This document shows positions 36,772-45,103 of a DNA stretch of 64,000 nt, piece by piece. Made by a program: the position numbers and the translations under genes. Below the pieces are notes generated by a model that searched no databases, was not told the DNA's origin, and was given only the letters and a program-made list of their open reading frames with translations. The stretch's first letter is position 1. The number at the start of each line of letters is the position of its first letter. This DNA comes from SMWN01 sp965221455 (GTDB lineage: Bacteria > Pseudomonadota > Gammaproteobacteria > Eutrophobiales > Eutrophobiaceae), in assembly GCA_965221455.1 (NCBI GenBank), contig OZ244890.1, forward strand, positions 1,550,001 through 1,614,000, written 5' to 3'.

Positions 36772-38405
36772 TATCTGGGTTCCAATCTTGTTTCCCGGGC
36801 CGGGAATGCCCGAGAGTTATCAAGATACTGTTGATAATCCGCTAAATCACCGGTCAGAGACGGGTTCTTTATCAACACCGGTCGTAGAAATATCACCAGT
36901 TCCCTCTTTGCGTACTCGGCAGACCTGGATCTGAAAAGATTACCGAAAAAAGAGATATCTTTTACGCCCGGCAATCCTGCATCATTGTCTCTGGAATCAT
37001 CTGTCATTAAACCGCCAAGTACGCCGATTTGTCCATTGTTTAATCTCAGCATCGACTCCATCTCTCTTACGGTAATTACCGGAACAAGATTTGGTAAATT
37101 TGCCGGAATATCCGGATGAGGATCGCGCACAGAACTGACTAAACGTGTAATTGTTGGTCTTACATTCAAGGTAATGATGCCACTGGAATCTATCTGCGGT
37201 GTAACAGTCATCGCAATGCCTAAAGGAACCGTCTTTGCGTCTGTGTTTACTGAACGAATTGGGCTGCCACCGAGAACACTGGATGGTGTGAGTTCGGCTT
37301 CAATCTCAAAATACACAAAATTCTCCACGACTTTGAGCAGTGCCGTCTGATTATTCAGTGTCATTATCTGCGGGCTGGACAATACTTTGGCTTCCCCGTA
37401 CTCATCCAACAATCTCACAGTTCCTGTCAAACCTTGATCTCCAATCGCATCTGGATCTGTTGCAGTGATCGTAAATGAACTTAATAAATTTGACGTAAGC
37501 GGCGTACCTGCCAATGTGTTTGATATAAAACTTATACCCGCTCCCGACTTGTTCAGAAGTGACCAGTCAATGCCTGCCTGGTACCTGTCATTTAAGGTCA
37601 CTTCCACAATGGTTGCTTGTATCAGTACCTGGCGTTTAGCATTATTGACCACGTTATCAATAAACTCCTGTACCTTTGTATGCTGTAATCCTGTTGCCCT
37701 GACTGCAACAATACCGGCTTCAGGATTCGGGATAACAGTATTTGTGATAGGGAGAGCACCGCCCGAAACACTCTTGGAGCCTTCTCCCAGAATTGCCGAG
37801 ATACCTGCTACAAGGTTTGCCCAGAAATGATGGGTAGAGGTGCTGCTTACATCTGTCGTGGAATTATTACCGCCACCGCTACCGCCCCCGGTATCTCCGC
37901 CGCTGGTTGATGCAATCTGGGTTGCAATGATGTTAGAGCTTTCCATGTCTCGGGACATGTTGACGTAGTCAACCGTGTAGGTTCTTAAAAAAGGCTCATC
38001 CTGCTGAACATAAAGCGTATCGGCTTCCAACTCATATCTTAAATCCACTTGTCGTGCGAGCCGGTCAAGTATTTGCGGCAAGGATTGATCTATGGCATTA
38101 ATCGTCACCACGCCCTCGATTTTTGGATCAATATCAACATTGATCCGGGCGTCTCTCGCCAGTGCAAATAACAATTCTTTAACAGGAACCTCATTCACGA
38201 CAACCGTGTATTTTTCAAGTTTGACCGTAGGCGCAGGTACAGGCAGAACAGGTGCTTGTGTTACCAGTTCGGGGATCTCTCCACTCACTTGTTCTTGCGC
38301 GTCTATATGGCCTTCCGAAGGGACAAATGGTTTGGGTTCGATTTCTGAACAGGCACCCAGAAATAGAAGTATTGCCAAACCACCGATCAACAAGGATTTA
38401 TTCAT
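36771..38405 (-). CDS. mshL: MSHA-type outer-membrane secretin lipoprotein
   Basis: The start is taken at ATG 38405 (544 residues) because the protein then opens with a lipoprotein signal, MNKSLLIGGLAILLFLGACS, with the lipobox Cys at about residue 19; an ATG at 38486 would add 27 residues and bury it. The periplasmic N domains include the secretin/TonB short-like region KELLFALARDARINVDIDPK. A serine/glycine-rich stretch follows (TSGGDTGGGSGGGNNSTTDV). The secretin core contains VRATGLQHTKVQEFI, VLSSPQIMTLNNQTALLKV and GVLGGLMTDD, ending with KRELVIFLRPVL. It forms the gated outer-membrane pore for the pilus. A 14-bp tandem repeat lies just upstream. Confidence 0.9.
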   Translation of the reverse strand: MNKSLLIGGLAILLFLGACSEIEPKPFVPSEGHIDAQEQVSGEIPELVTQAPVLPVPAPTVKLEKYTVVVNEVPVKELLFALARDARINVDIDPKIEGVVTINAIDQSLPQILDRLARQVDLRYELEADTLYVQQDEPFLRTYTVDYVNMSRDMESSNIIATQIASTSGGDTGGGSGGGNNSTTDVSSTSTHHFWANLVAGISAILGEGSKSVSGGALPITNTVIPNPEAGIVAVRATGLQHTKVQEFIDNVVNNAKRQVLIQATIVEVTLNDRYQAGIDWSLLNKSGAGISFISNTLAGTPLTSNLLSSFTITATDPDAIGDQGLTGTVRLLDEYGEAKVLSSPQIMTLNNQTALLKVVENFVYFEIEAELTPSSVLGGSPIRSVNTDAKTVPLGIAMTVTPQIDSSGIITLNVRPTITRLVSSVRDPHPDIPANLPNLVPVITVREMESMLRLNNGQIGVLGGLMTDDSRDNDAGLPGVKDISFFGNLFRSRSAEYAKRELVIFLRPVLIKNPSLTGDLADYQQYLDNSRAFPARETRLEPR

Positions 38406-38480
38406 GCTCAAAAGATGCTGCCCGGCACCCTCGTGCAGTGGGGATAGGAAAGACCTACGGGCGGCGTTAATTATGTACTT

Positions 38481-38528
38481 ATCCATAGCTTATTATCCAT
38501 AGCTTATTATCCATAGCTTATTATCCAT
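38481..38528 (-). repeat. 14-bp tandem repeat at the 5' end of the secretin gene
   Basis: Three exact copies of AGCTTATTATCCAT (38487-38528), plus a trailing ATCCAT (38481-38486). On the coding (minus) strand each copy begins ATGGATAATAAGCT, so four ATG codons occur in shifting frames about 80-120 bases before the chosen start at 38405. Confidence 0.85.
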
Positions 38529-38822
38529 AAATTTAGCTGTCCACGGTCACAGTTGAAAGGATCAGCCCTTCAAGTCATGACTTGTGTAATTACAGTTATT
38601 ACTATAAATACCCGATATTCAGTGAATTTTTGCTGTATCACTTTCGTTCGGCTATTTATCGGCATATGTGATACCGCCACTGCCTGTTTTAAAACATGCG
38701 AGCCCCCCTGATCAATCAGATCCATGACAATAGTCCTGGAAGTTGTGAGTCATGGTGTGTTTTCATTCTCATACAACAAGTGGCGAATTTCCTCTGAACT
38801 CTCTCAATCGATAATCAATTTT
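38529..38822. other. Spacer between mshL and mshM
   Basis: About 290 bases without a gene, AT-rich on the secretin side. It must hold the secretin operon promoter unless mshM read-through serves, but no convincing -35/-10 or -24/-12 pair was found. Confidence 0.4.
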
Positions 38823-40016
38823 TCAATTCCGGGATTGTTCCCATCTCAATTTGTTCGGGATCAATTTAATGGGTGCCAATACATCCCCACCAGTCACATT
38901 TGGGGACTGACTGAATACGTTTGCTGTCCCGGATTTCAACAGTATTGCACCATCCTGGGGTAAATAAATGGTCTCGCCCTCCTGTTCTTGCACAAGACTT
39001 TTTGCGACGACTGCTTCGTCTGTTGGCGTTGAATCCGCCAGATCTTGAATCGACGTCCAGGACATCGCCTCCATTTTCGTATCAAATGATTCTTGCATGG
39101 CGTGTATTCCCTGAACGATCTTCTCCGGGAAGGTTATTGTACCAAGCAATACAGCGGGGATCAGCACAGCCATGGATATTGAAACCGGCGTTAAAAAATT
39201 TCTGTTCCTGTTAAATTCACTGTCGCGTGCAGCAATTTTTACGTGACGTGATGTCACTTTATGCGTATTTTCGGCATAAGCTGCAAGCAAGGCTTTATCC
39301 GCGAGGATATTAATCCGCCTGAGCAGGCCTTCTGAGTATTTAGAAAAAACACCGACCGCAGACGGCGTAAAAACATCTCCCGCACGATAACCACAAGTTC
39401 GCATCCGCGAGTTTAAATAATCCCTGATATCGTCTTTGTTGAAAGGGGATAATTGAAAGCTGTAGGTAATGCGTTCTTTTAGCTGTCGGATCTCTCGTGT
39501 CGCAATCTTCTCGTCAAGTTCCGGTTGCCCGAATAACACAATTTGCAACAACTTGTTTTGGGTAGTTTCCAGATTACTCAGTAGTCGTATTTCTTCCAGT
39601 GTCGCAGTCGGCATTCCCTGAGCTTCTTCGACAAACACGACAACCTGTCTATTATCGGCATGCCTTGCCAATAAATATTTCTGCAACTCGTTCATCACCT
39701 TCAGACGGTTGTCGGTTTCAGTGACACTCAGTTGCAGTTCAAAGGCGATTGCATGCAGGATATTTTCAGGAGACAAACCGGGGTTGGCGAGGTAAACAAT
39801 TTCAACATTATCGGGTAACTCAACTTCGAGCATCCTGCATAGCATGGTTTTCCCGACACCGACTTCCCCCACGACCTTAATGATTCCTTCTCCTTGAGTG
39901 ATCGCATAAATCAGCGCTTCAAGTACCGCACCTCTGTTTCCACCAGGGAAAAACAGACCGGTATCCGGGGTAATCTTGAAGGGTGCCTGTTGCAGACCAA
40001 AATAATCGTGATACAT
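38823..40016 (-). CDS. mshM: MshM-like AAA+ ATPase (ExeA/GspA family)
   Basis: 397 residues. It begins MYHDYFGLQQAPFKITPDTG LFF, the ExeA/GspA/MshM family start, followed by Walker A GEVGVGKT (about 50-57), Walker B VVVFVEEAQGM (about 124-134), sensor-1-like LRLLSNLETTQNKLLQIVLF and an arginine-rich lid. A membrane helix occurs at about 276-296 (TPVSISMAVLIPAVLLGTIT), with a short periplasmic tail. Relatives help insert the secretin through peptidoglycan. It starts three bases after the stop of the NtrC-type regulator gene, so the two form a pair; a 290-base gap separates it from mshL. Confidence 0.87.
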   Translation of the reverse strand: MYHDYFGLQQAPFKITPDTGLFFPGGNRGAVLEALIYAITQGEGIIKVVGEVGVGKTMLCRMLEVELPDNVEIVYLANPGLSPENILHAIAFELQLSVTETDNRLKVMNELQKYLLARHADNRQVVVFVEEAQGMPTATLEEIRLLSNLETTQNKLLQIVLFGQPELDEKIATREIRQLKERITYSFQLSPFNKDDIRDYLNSRMRTCGYRAGDVFTPSAVGVFSKYSEGLLRRINILADKALLAAYAENTHKVTSRHVKIAARDSEFNRNRNFLTPVSISMAVLIPAVLLGTITFPEKIVQGIHAMQESFDTKMEAMSWTSIQDLADSTPTDEAVVAKSLVQEQEGETIYLPQDGAILLKSGTANVFSQSPNVTGGDVLAPIKLIPNKLRWEQSRN

Positions 40017-40019
40017 GAG

Positions 40020-41465
40020 TTATGTTGTGTCCTCTTCAATACCCAATCGCAGCATCCTGCTGTAAAGTGTGGTGCGATTGACGCCGAGCAATCGCGCCGC
40101 TTTACTCAGGTTGTCTCCGCTTAGCTTCATTGCACCCAGAATGAATTTTTTCTCACGCTTATTCAGCATCTCATCCAGTTGAAAAGATCCTCCCGACAAT
40201 ATTTTTTCGATACGCACAGACTCATCGTCTGTATCTTCAGAAGTCTTGAGTACAATATTCGTTTCCAGTTCGGCCTGTAATTGCTCGACATTAACTTTTT
40301 TACCCGGGTGTTTTGCGCCCAGTCGAATAACAATATTACGTAATTCCCTGACATTTCCCGGAAATGAATAGTCCACCAGCATATTCTTGGCATCAGATGT
40401 CAGGGAGAACAATGCAGCACCGGTGGAGTAGAGTCGGCGAAAATGATCCAATAAAAGCAAGCAGTCCCTTTTTCTTTCACGCAATGGCGGAACATGTACT
40501 GTAAGAACGCTGATTCGATGATATAAATCCTGTCGAAATTCCCCTGCACGAACAGCCTCTTTCAGGTCTCTGTTGGTTGCCGCAATTATTCTGGCTTTGG
40601 AAATTCGTTCACTGGTTTCACCTAAACGATAAAACTCGCCGTTCTCCAATACCCTTAACAGTTTTGACTGAAGATTCAGCGGTAATTCGCCGATCTCATC
40701 CAGAAATAAACTACCTTCCCCGGCATTTTCAAAAAAACCCATCCGATTTTCCGTCGCCCCTGTAAAAGCGCCTTTCCGGTTGCCGAATAATTGTGCTTCC
40801 AATAATTCCGCAGTGAACGCCGCGCAATTTATGGTTAGAAAGGGCGCTTCAGATCGTTTACTTTTATCATGCGTATATTGCGCGACAAGTTCCTTGCCGC
40901 TACCTGATTCCCCCTCAATGAGTACCGGGAATGGTGTGTCGGCAAACTGATCAATCAACTGGTGTAATATCGTTATCGCAGGACTCTCACCCAACAAACC
41001 ACTTTCTTTTTGGCTATGCTCATCCTGGGCCGATTCCGCATCGAGCATCATCATCTGATGATTCAGTCTTGCCTGTAATAATTTCACATCGCAGGGTTTG
41101 GGCACAAAGTCGACGGCCCCAAGCGTCAGTGCATGCTGAATATTGGCTTTTTCACTTTGACCTGAAAGTACCAGAATCTTGATATTGTAATTGAAGGCCA
41201 ATAATTCATCGATCAAGGTAAAGCCTTCGTCAGGCAAGTGTTGTGCGGGAGGCAGTCCAAGATCAATCAATGCCAGAGAAGGCACTTCGGTCATTTTTTG
41301 CAATTTCGACTTCGCTTGAGCACGACTTTCAGCGAAAATGATCTGATACTCTTTGTCAAGTGCAAGCGCCAGAGATTCGACAATAAGTGGATCGTCGTCA
41401 ACAAGAAGCAACGCAGGTTTCCCCACTCCGATCTGTTCTGGATTCACACGACTTGCTTTTGCCAA
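40020..41465 (-). CDS. NtrC-family sigma-54 response regulator
   Basis: 481 residues. The receiver domain has acidic DDD at 23-25, phospho-acceptor Asp at about 68 (ALIDLGLP), Ser101 and Lys123 (VPKPCD). The AAA+ domain has Walker A GESGSGKE (185-192), the sigma-54 contact loop GAFTGA (232-237), Walker B SLFLDEIGE (252-260) and the R-finger region NVRELRN. The C-terminal Fis-type helix-turn-helix is LSKAARLLGVNRTTLYSRM. It is expected to activate -24/-12 promoters such as the one before the pilin gene at 23394. The domain order resembles PrsR/PilR-type regulators. The likely cognate kinase is at 25278. The gene begins 73 bases after metF on the same strand with a strong stem-loop in between. 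Confidence 0.92.
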   Translation of the reverse strand: MAKASRVNPEQIGVGKPALLLVDDDPLIVESLALALDKEYQIIFAESRAQAKSKLQKMTEVPSLALIDLGLPPAQHLPDEGFTLIDELLAFNYNIKILVLSGQSEKANIQHALTLGAVDFVPKPCDVKLLQARLNHQMMMLDAESAQDEHSQKESGLLGESPAITILHQLIDQFADTPFPVLIEGESGSGKELVAQYTHDKSKRSEAPFLTINCAAFTAELLEAQLFGNRKGAFTGATENRMGFFENAGEGSLFLDEIGELPLNLQSKLLRVLENGEFYRLGETSERISKARIIAATNRDLKEAVRAGEFRQDLYHRISVLTVHVPPLRERKRDCLLLLDHFRRLYSTGAALFSLTSDAKNMLVDYSFPGNVRELRNIVIRLGAKHPGKKVNVEQLQAELETNIVLKTSEDTDDESVRIEKILSGGSFQLDEMLNKREKKFILGAMKLSGDNLSKAARLLGVNRTTLYSRMLRLGIEEDTT

Positions 41466-41498
41466 GACAGCTTTCCTTTGCGAGATGTGAGAATGTCC

Positions 41499-41540
41499 GA
41501 AGATACAGTCTTCTCACCTTCCGGGCAAGACTGCATCTTC
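41499..41540 (-). terminator. Long stem-loop between metF and the sigma-54 regulator
   Basis: Arms 41499-41512 and 41527-41540 pair over 14 bases with one mismatch (GAAGATACAGTCTT against AAGACTGCATCTTC), with a 14-base loop. It begins at the metF stop codon. There is no clear U-run on the minus strand, so it could be a weak terminator, an RNA-processing or stability element, or a leader hairpin of the regulator mRNA. Confidence 0.5.
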
Positions 41541-42438
41541 AGATCAATACATCATTAACAGATCCTTGGGACTGTTTATGATCAATCTTGTTCAGCTTCA
41601 GATTATTCCAGATGGTCTCCACTGCGGTTGATTGATTCATGGTGTAAAAATGAATTCCCGGAGCGCCATTCAGCAGCAACTGTTCACACAGCGCCGTGGT
41701 CACATCAATACCGAAGTCATGAATTGCATTCCGATCATCCCCGAATTCCTGCAAACGTTTCAATATCCAGCGCGGAATCTCGGCACCACAGGCATCAGAG
41801 AACCGACATAACTGTGTACATGTCATAATCGGCATCACGCCCGGCACGATTGGAATGTCGATTCCCAGTTTTTCACAACTGTCGATATAACGATAATATG
41901 CATCAGCGTTATAAAAATATTGGGTAATCGCGGCATTTGCGCCCGCATCGACCTTGCGTTTAAAATTCTCGATATCTTTTTGTGCGCCTGGAGCCTGAGG
42001 ATGGAACTCCGGGTAGGCCGCGACTTCGATATGAAAATGATCGCCGGTTTCCTTGCGGATAAATTCCACCAACTCACTGGCATAACGCAGAGATCCGGTA
42101 GCCATGGAACCGGATGGTAAATCGCCGCGTAAGGCCACGATTTTACGAATGCCCGCTTCCCTGTAAGACTTAAGCACACTCCGGATCTCTTCAATGGTAC
42201 TACCGATGCAGGAAATATGCGGCACTCCATCAATTCCGGTCTTGTTGAAAATATCCATCACCGTTTCAAAAGTGCGCTCGCGTGTACTGCCGCCTGCACC
42301 AAAAGTCACTGAAAAGAAATCAGGCTTGAGTTTGGACAACCGTTCCTGTGTCGTCTGCAACCTGTCTACCGCATCGGGTGTTTTCGGAGGAAAAAATTCA
42401 AGGCTGAATTTCCTCGATAGTTTTTTCTGCGATTCCAT
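41539..42438 (-). CDS. metF: Methylenetetrahydrofolate reductase
   Basis: 299 residues, the normal length for bacterial MetF. Family blocks in order: FSLEFFPPKT near the N terminus with the catalytic Glu; SVTFGAGGSTR; HISCIGST; IVALRGDLP; AAYPEFHPQA; NAAITQYFYNADAYYRYID; PGVMPIM; APGIHFYTMNQS. It reduces 5,10-methylene-THF to 5-methyl-THF with FAD for methionine synthesis. It lies 88 bases after ahcY on the same strand, so the SAH riboswitch upstream of ahcY probably controls it too. Confidence 0.96.
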   Translation of the reverse strand: MESQKKLSRKFSLEFFPPKTPDAVDRLQTTQERLSKLKPDFFSVTFGAGGSTRERTFETVMDIFNKTGIDGVPHISCIGSTIEEIRSVLKSYREAGIRKIVALRGDLPSGSMATGSLRYASELVEFIRKETGDHFHIEVAAYPEFHPQAPGAQKDIENFKRKVDAGANAAITQYFYNADAYYRYIDSCEKLGIDIPIVPGVMPIMTCTQLCRFSDACGAEIPRWILKRLQEFGDDRNAIHDFGIDVTTALCEQLLLNGAPGIHFYTMNQSTAVETIWNNLKLNKIDHKQSQGSVNDVLI

Positions 42439-42526
42439 TACGTAAAACCCTTGAGCAATGTATTTATGTGAAACGTGAAGTGACGAAATATTTTTTCGCG
42501 CTTCGCTGCCAACGCTTCACCGTTTT

Positions 42527-43942
42527 TTAATATCTGTAATGTTCGGGCTTATATGGTCCCTCTACAGTCACGTTAATGTAATCAGCTTGTGCCTTTGTCA
42601 GTAAAGTCAATTTAGCTCCGATGCGATCCAGATGTAATCTGGCGACTTTCTCATCAAGATGTTTTGGTAATACGTGGACATCCTTGCCGTACTTGTCAGC
42701 ATGCGTGAAAAGCTCTATTTGTGCCAATACCTGATTGGTGAAAGAATTCGACATAACAAAACTGGGATGGCCTGTTGCACAACCCAGGTTCACCAAACGA
42801 CCTTTAGCCAACAAAATGATACGTTTACCATCAGGAAAAATTACATGATCAACCTGTGGCTTGATCTCCTCCCATTTATATTTTTCCAAACCGGCAACAT
42901 CAATTTCATTATCAAAATGCCCGATGTTGCAAACAATCGCCTGATCTTTCATTTTTGCCATATGAGCATGTTGAATCACGCCGAAGTTACCTGTGGTTGT
43001 AACAAAGATATCGATCTGATCACAAACTTCATCCATACGTACCACGCGATAACCTTCCATCGCCGCCTGTAACGCACAAATTGGATCGATTTCCGTGACC
43101 CATACCGTCGCACCCAAACCACGCAGCGATTGTGCACAACCCTTGCCAACATCGCCATAACCCAAAACCAGCGCAACCTTACCGGCAATCATGACATCGG
43201 TGGCACGCTTAATCCCGTCAACCAGGGATTCACGACAACCATATAAATTATCAAACTTGGACTTGGTGACTGAGTCGTTTACATTTATCGCAGGAAAAGG
43301 TAACTCGCCTTTTTTCACCATCTGATACAGCCGTTGCACACCTGTTGTGGTTTCCTCAGTCACGCCCTGAATATTCGCCAGTGTGCGTGAGTAAAAATCG
43401 CCGTCTTTAGCCAATTTCTTTTTAATTGCTGCAAACAAAAAAGTTTCTTCTTCAGAACCCGGGTTATCCAACACACTGATATCACTTTCAGCTTTACTGC
43501 CGAGGATCAACAACATGGTCGCATCACCGCCATCATCCAGAATCATATTCGGCGTTTCACCATCACCCCAAAGCATGATGCGATGTGTGTAATCCCAGTA
43601 CTCTTCCAATGTTTCACCTTTCACGGCAAACACGGGAATATTTTGATCGGCGATGGCCGCAGCTGCATGGTCCTGCGTGGAAAAAATATTACAGGAAGCC
43701 CAACGTACTTCAGCGCCCAGCGATATTAATGTCTCAATCAACACAGCCGTTTGAATAGTCATATGCAAAGATCCGGCAATACGCGCACCTTTTAAAGGTT
43801 GGGCATCAGCAAATTCTTCACGAATCGACACCAGGCCCGGCATCTCGGTCTCGGCAATACGGATTTCTTTATGACCCCAGTCGGCCAAAGACATATCAGC
43901 AACAAAACAATCAGAAAATACTTCGGAAGCGGCTACGCTCAT
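42527..43942 (-). CDS. ahcY: Adenosylhomocysteinase (S-adenosylhomocysteine hydrolase)
   Basis: 471 residues from ATG 43942. That start has GGAGG at 43951-43955 and leaves the riboswitch untranslated; an upstream in-frame ATG at 43993 lies inside the riboswitch and is rejected. Motifs: DMSLADWGHKEI, AGSLHMTIQTAVLIETL, WASCNIFSTQDHAAAA, VYGCRESLVDGIKR-type region (NLYGCRESLVDGI), the NAD-binding GYGDVGKGCA, CNIGHFDNEID and C-terminal HLDRIGAKLT...YKPEHYRY. It reversibly splits S-adenosylhomocysteine to adenosine and homocysteine, with NAD, relieving product inhibition of methyltransferases. It carries the insertion typical of the longer proteobacterial enzymes. Confidence 0.97.
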   Translation of the reverse strand: MSVAASEVFSDCFVADMSLADWGHKEIRIAETEMPGLVSIREEFADAQPLKGARIAGSLHMTIQTAVLIETLISLGAEVRWASCNIFSTQDHAAAAIADQNIPVFAVKGETLEEYWDYTHRIMLWGDGETPNMILDDGGDATMLLILGSKAESDISVLDNPGSEEETFLFAAIKKKLAKDGDFYSRTLANIQGVTEETTTGVQRLYQMVKKGELPFPAINVNDSVTKSKFDNLYGCRESLVDGIKRATDVMIAGKVALVLGYGDVGKGCAQSLRGLGATVWVTEIDPICALQAAMEGYRVVRMDEVCDQIDIFVTTTGNFGVIQHAHMAKMKDQAIVCNIGHFDNEIDVAGLEKYKWEEIKPQVDHVIFPDGKRIILLAKGRLVNLGCATGHPSFVMSNSFTNQVLAQIELFTHADKYGKDVHVLPKHLDEKVARLHLDRIGAKLTLLTKAQADYINVTVEGPYKPEHYRY

Positions 43943-43962
43943 CTGGTTTTCCTCCAAATCAA

Positions 43963-44033
43963 GCGAGCACCGTTTGCAAAGAGTATCTCCCAAGCCTGGC
44001 GGAGTGGGATTCCGTCGCAGTGCTCCTCGGGGG
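43963..44033 (-). ncRNA. SAH riboswitch controlling ahcY(-metF)
   Basis: On the minus strand the sequence contains CCCGAGGAGCACTGCGACGG, then CCAGGCTTGGGA, then AAACGGTGCTCGC. These are the three conserved blocks of the S-adenosylhomocysteine riboswitch in the right order, with GAGCAC pairing exactly to GTGCTC. The ahcY ribosome binding site (43951-43955) follows within about 10 bases. The family turns on ahcY when SAH accumulates. The match is by consensus recall and base pairing, without a covariance search. Confidence 0.9.
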
Positions 44034-44082
44034 ACAGTTTTAATTAACTACTTGAGCACCAAAGGTTCCTCAATAACCGTGG

Positions 44083-44110
44083 ATTATAGCGCGGTGACCC
44101 CTGGAATCAA
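44083..44110 (-). promoter_or_regulatory. Sigma-70-type promoter for ahcY
   Basis: The minus strand has TTGATT (44105-44110) and TATAAT (44083-44088) separated by 16 bases. The predicted start near 44076 leaves a leader that holds the whole SAH riboswitch. Confidence 0.75.
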
Positions 44111-44113
44111 GTG

Positions 44114-44317
44114 TCAGCGTCTGAGATATTTATTGTAGAAATCAGCACGGGTGGGAGCGGAATAAGTTTGCCGGTTTAACAAACCTCTTTGCTCAAGGTC
44201 ATCAATTTTTTCTTTCAACGCCTGTAACCTTTTTATTCGCTCCGCAGGGGACGCCTTGAGTTGAGACTCAACAGTCTCGGTTAATTGGTCGGTAATCATT
44301 AATTGGTCGGCAATCAT
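44114..44317 (-). CDS. Small protein of unknown function
   Basis: 67 residues, helical and charged (LKASPAERIKRLQALKEKID), ending NRQTYSAPTRADFYNKYLRR. The first 12 residues, MIADQL-MITDQL, come from an 18-bp tandem duplication, so the second ATG (44299) could be the start. There is no strong ribosome binding site at the first ATG. No family is recognised; size and charge would suit an antitoxin-like or DNA-associated protein, but nothing proves it. It ends only three bases before the ahcY promoter. Confidence 0.45.
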   Translation of the reverse strand: MIADQLMITDQLTETVESQLKASPAERIKRLQALKEKIDDLEQRGLLNRQTYSAPTRADFYNKYLRR

Positions 44318-44465
44318 GTTAGAAGAACCTTTTGTTGTGCAAAAAGTGCTGGAAATTATTGCGGTTGATATAGTCAGTCAAGAAATCACTATACCCTCTT
44401 ATTAACTCTCGTAATTCCATGTTTTCAGAATGGGAATTATATACTTGAAGACACATGATCAGTGA

Positions 44466-44600
44466 TCACTTCTTTTGCAGCTTGAACGGAGTATGTAGTT
44501 CTTTTTCTGTAGGTTTTTTATTCTGGTAAAGTGATTTTTCCGGTGGTCTAGCAAATAGAACTTCTTTTACAACCTCTTTAAATTCTTTTTCTGTGGTCAT
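44466..44600 (-). CDS. Very small lysine-rich protein
   Basis: 44 residues starting MTTEKEFKEVVKEVLFARPP and ending HTPFKLQKK, with AGGA about 8 bases before the ATG at 44600. It is rich in Lys and Glu, with no membrane segment. It lies 49 bases downstream of the coiled-coil gene on the same strand, so they may be co-transcribed. No family is recognised. Confidence 0.45.
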   Translation of the reverse strand: MTTEKEFKEVVKEVLFARPPEKSLYQNKKPTEKELHTPFKLQKK

Positions 44601-44649
44601 GGTAGGTTCCTGGGCTTAATTTGATTTTCAAGCGGTAAAAAGGGAGGTG

Positions 44650-44913
44650 TTACGCTCCCTTTTTAATAGCTTTTTCAAAATCTTTCTTTTGCTGTGCAAA
44701 CTGGTCTTGTACGCTTGCAAATTGGGCTTGCATGTTCTTGTTGGTGGTTTCTATCTTCCTATCCAAACTATCCATTCTCCCATCCAAACTATCCATTTTC
44801 TCCTCCAAGCTATCCATTTTATCGTGAATAGGCTCCATAGCCTCTTGGAAAACACCGCGCAACGCTTCTGCAAGCAGACTAACACTACCATTTAACTTTT
44901 TCTTAACCGCCAT
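44650..44913 (-). CDS. Small coiled-coil protein with heptad repeats
   Basis: 87 residues. The centre repeats M-D-S-L-(E/D)-x-(K/R) three times (about 32-53), an exact seven-residue heptad ideal for a coiled coil, flanked by helices (SLLAEALRGVFQEAMEPIHD and AQQKKDFEKAIKKG). A good ribosome binding site (GGGAGA) precedes the ATG at 44913. Small proteins with this pattern occur next to toxin-antitoxin or phage-like genes as well as alone, so the role is unknown. The 21-bp DNA period makes copy-number change easy. Confidence 0.6.
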   Translation of the reverse strand: MAVKKKLNGSVSLLAEALRGVFQEAMEPIHDKMDSLEEKMDSLDGRMDSLDRKIETTNKNMQAQFASVQDQFAQQKKDFEKAIKKGA

Positions 44914-44968
44914 AAATTTCTCCCTTGCTCTTCTTTCTATCTACAAAATTATCTATATACTGGTGCAA

Positions 44969-45103
44969 TTATTCACCAAATGTCACCTGATTTTCAAGTA
45001 ATAATTTCCTGGTCTCTATCTTTTTCTTTAGGTACTCCATTGGTCTATTGCCCTTTGTCCGGTTGCAATTCCCACAGAGTAGCTGGTAGTTTTCGTACAC
45101 ATC
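44969..45103 (-). pseudogene. HNH endonuclease C-terminal relic
   Basis: Minus-strand frame reading DVYENYQLLCGNCNRTKGNR then PMEYLKKKIETRKL and ending NQVTFGE-stop. The C-x2-C-N-x-x-K-G-x-R pattern is the end of a zinc-stabilised HNH nuclease domain. The first half of the domain is missing. Upstream, in another frame, a Gly-rich fragment (VVGGAIVGNMIEPGIGGKVF) is fused on, so this is a mosaic of broken genes. Confidence 0.6.

Noticed and set aside
43943..43993. In-frame N-terminal extension of ahcY from ATG 43993
   Set aside because: It lies within the SAH riboswitch; the ATG at 43942 has the ribosome binding site and matches the usual AhcY N terminus.
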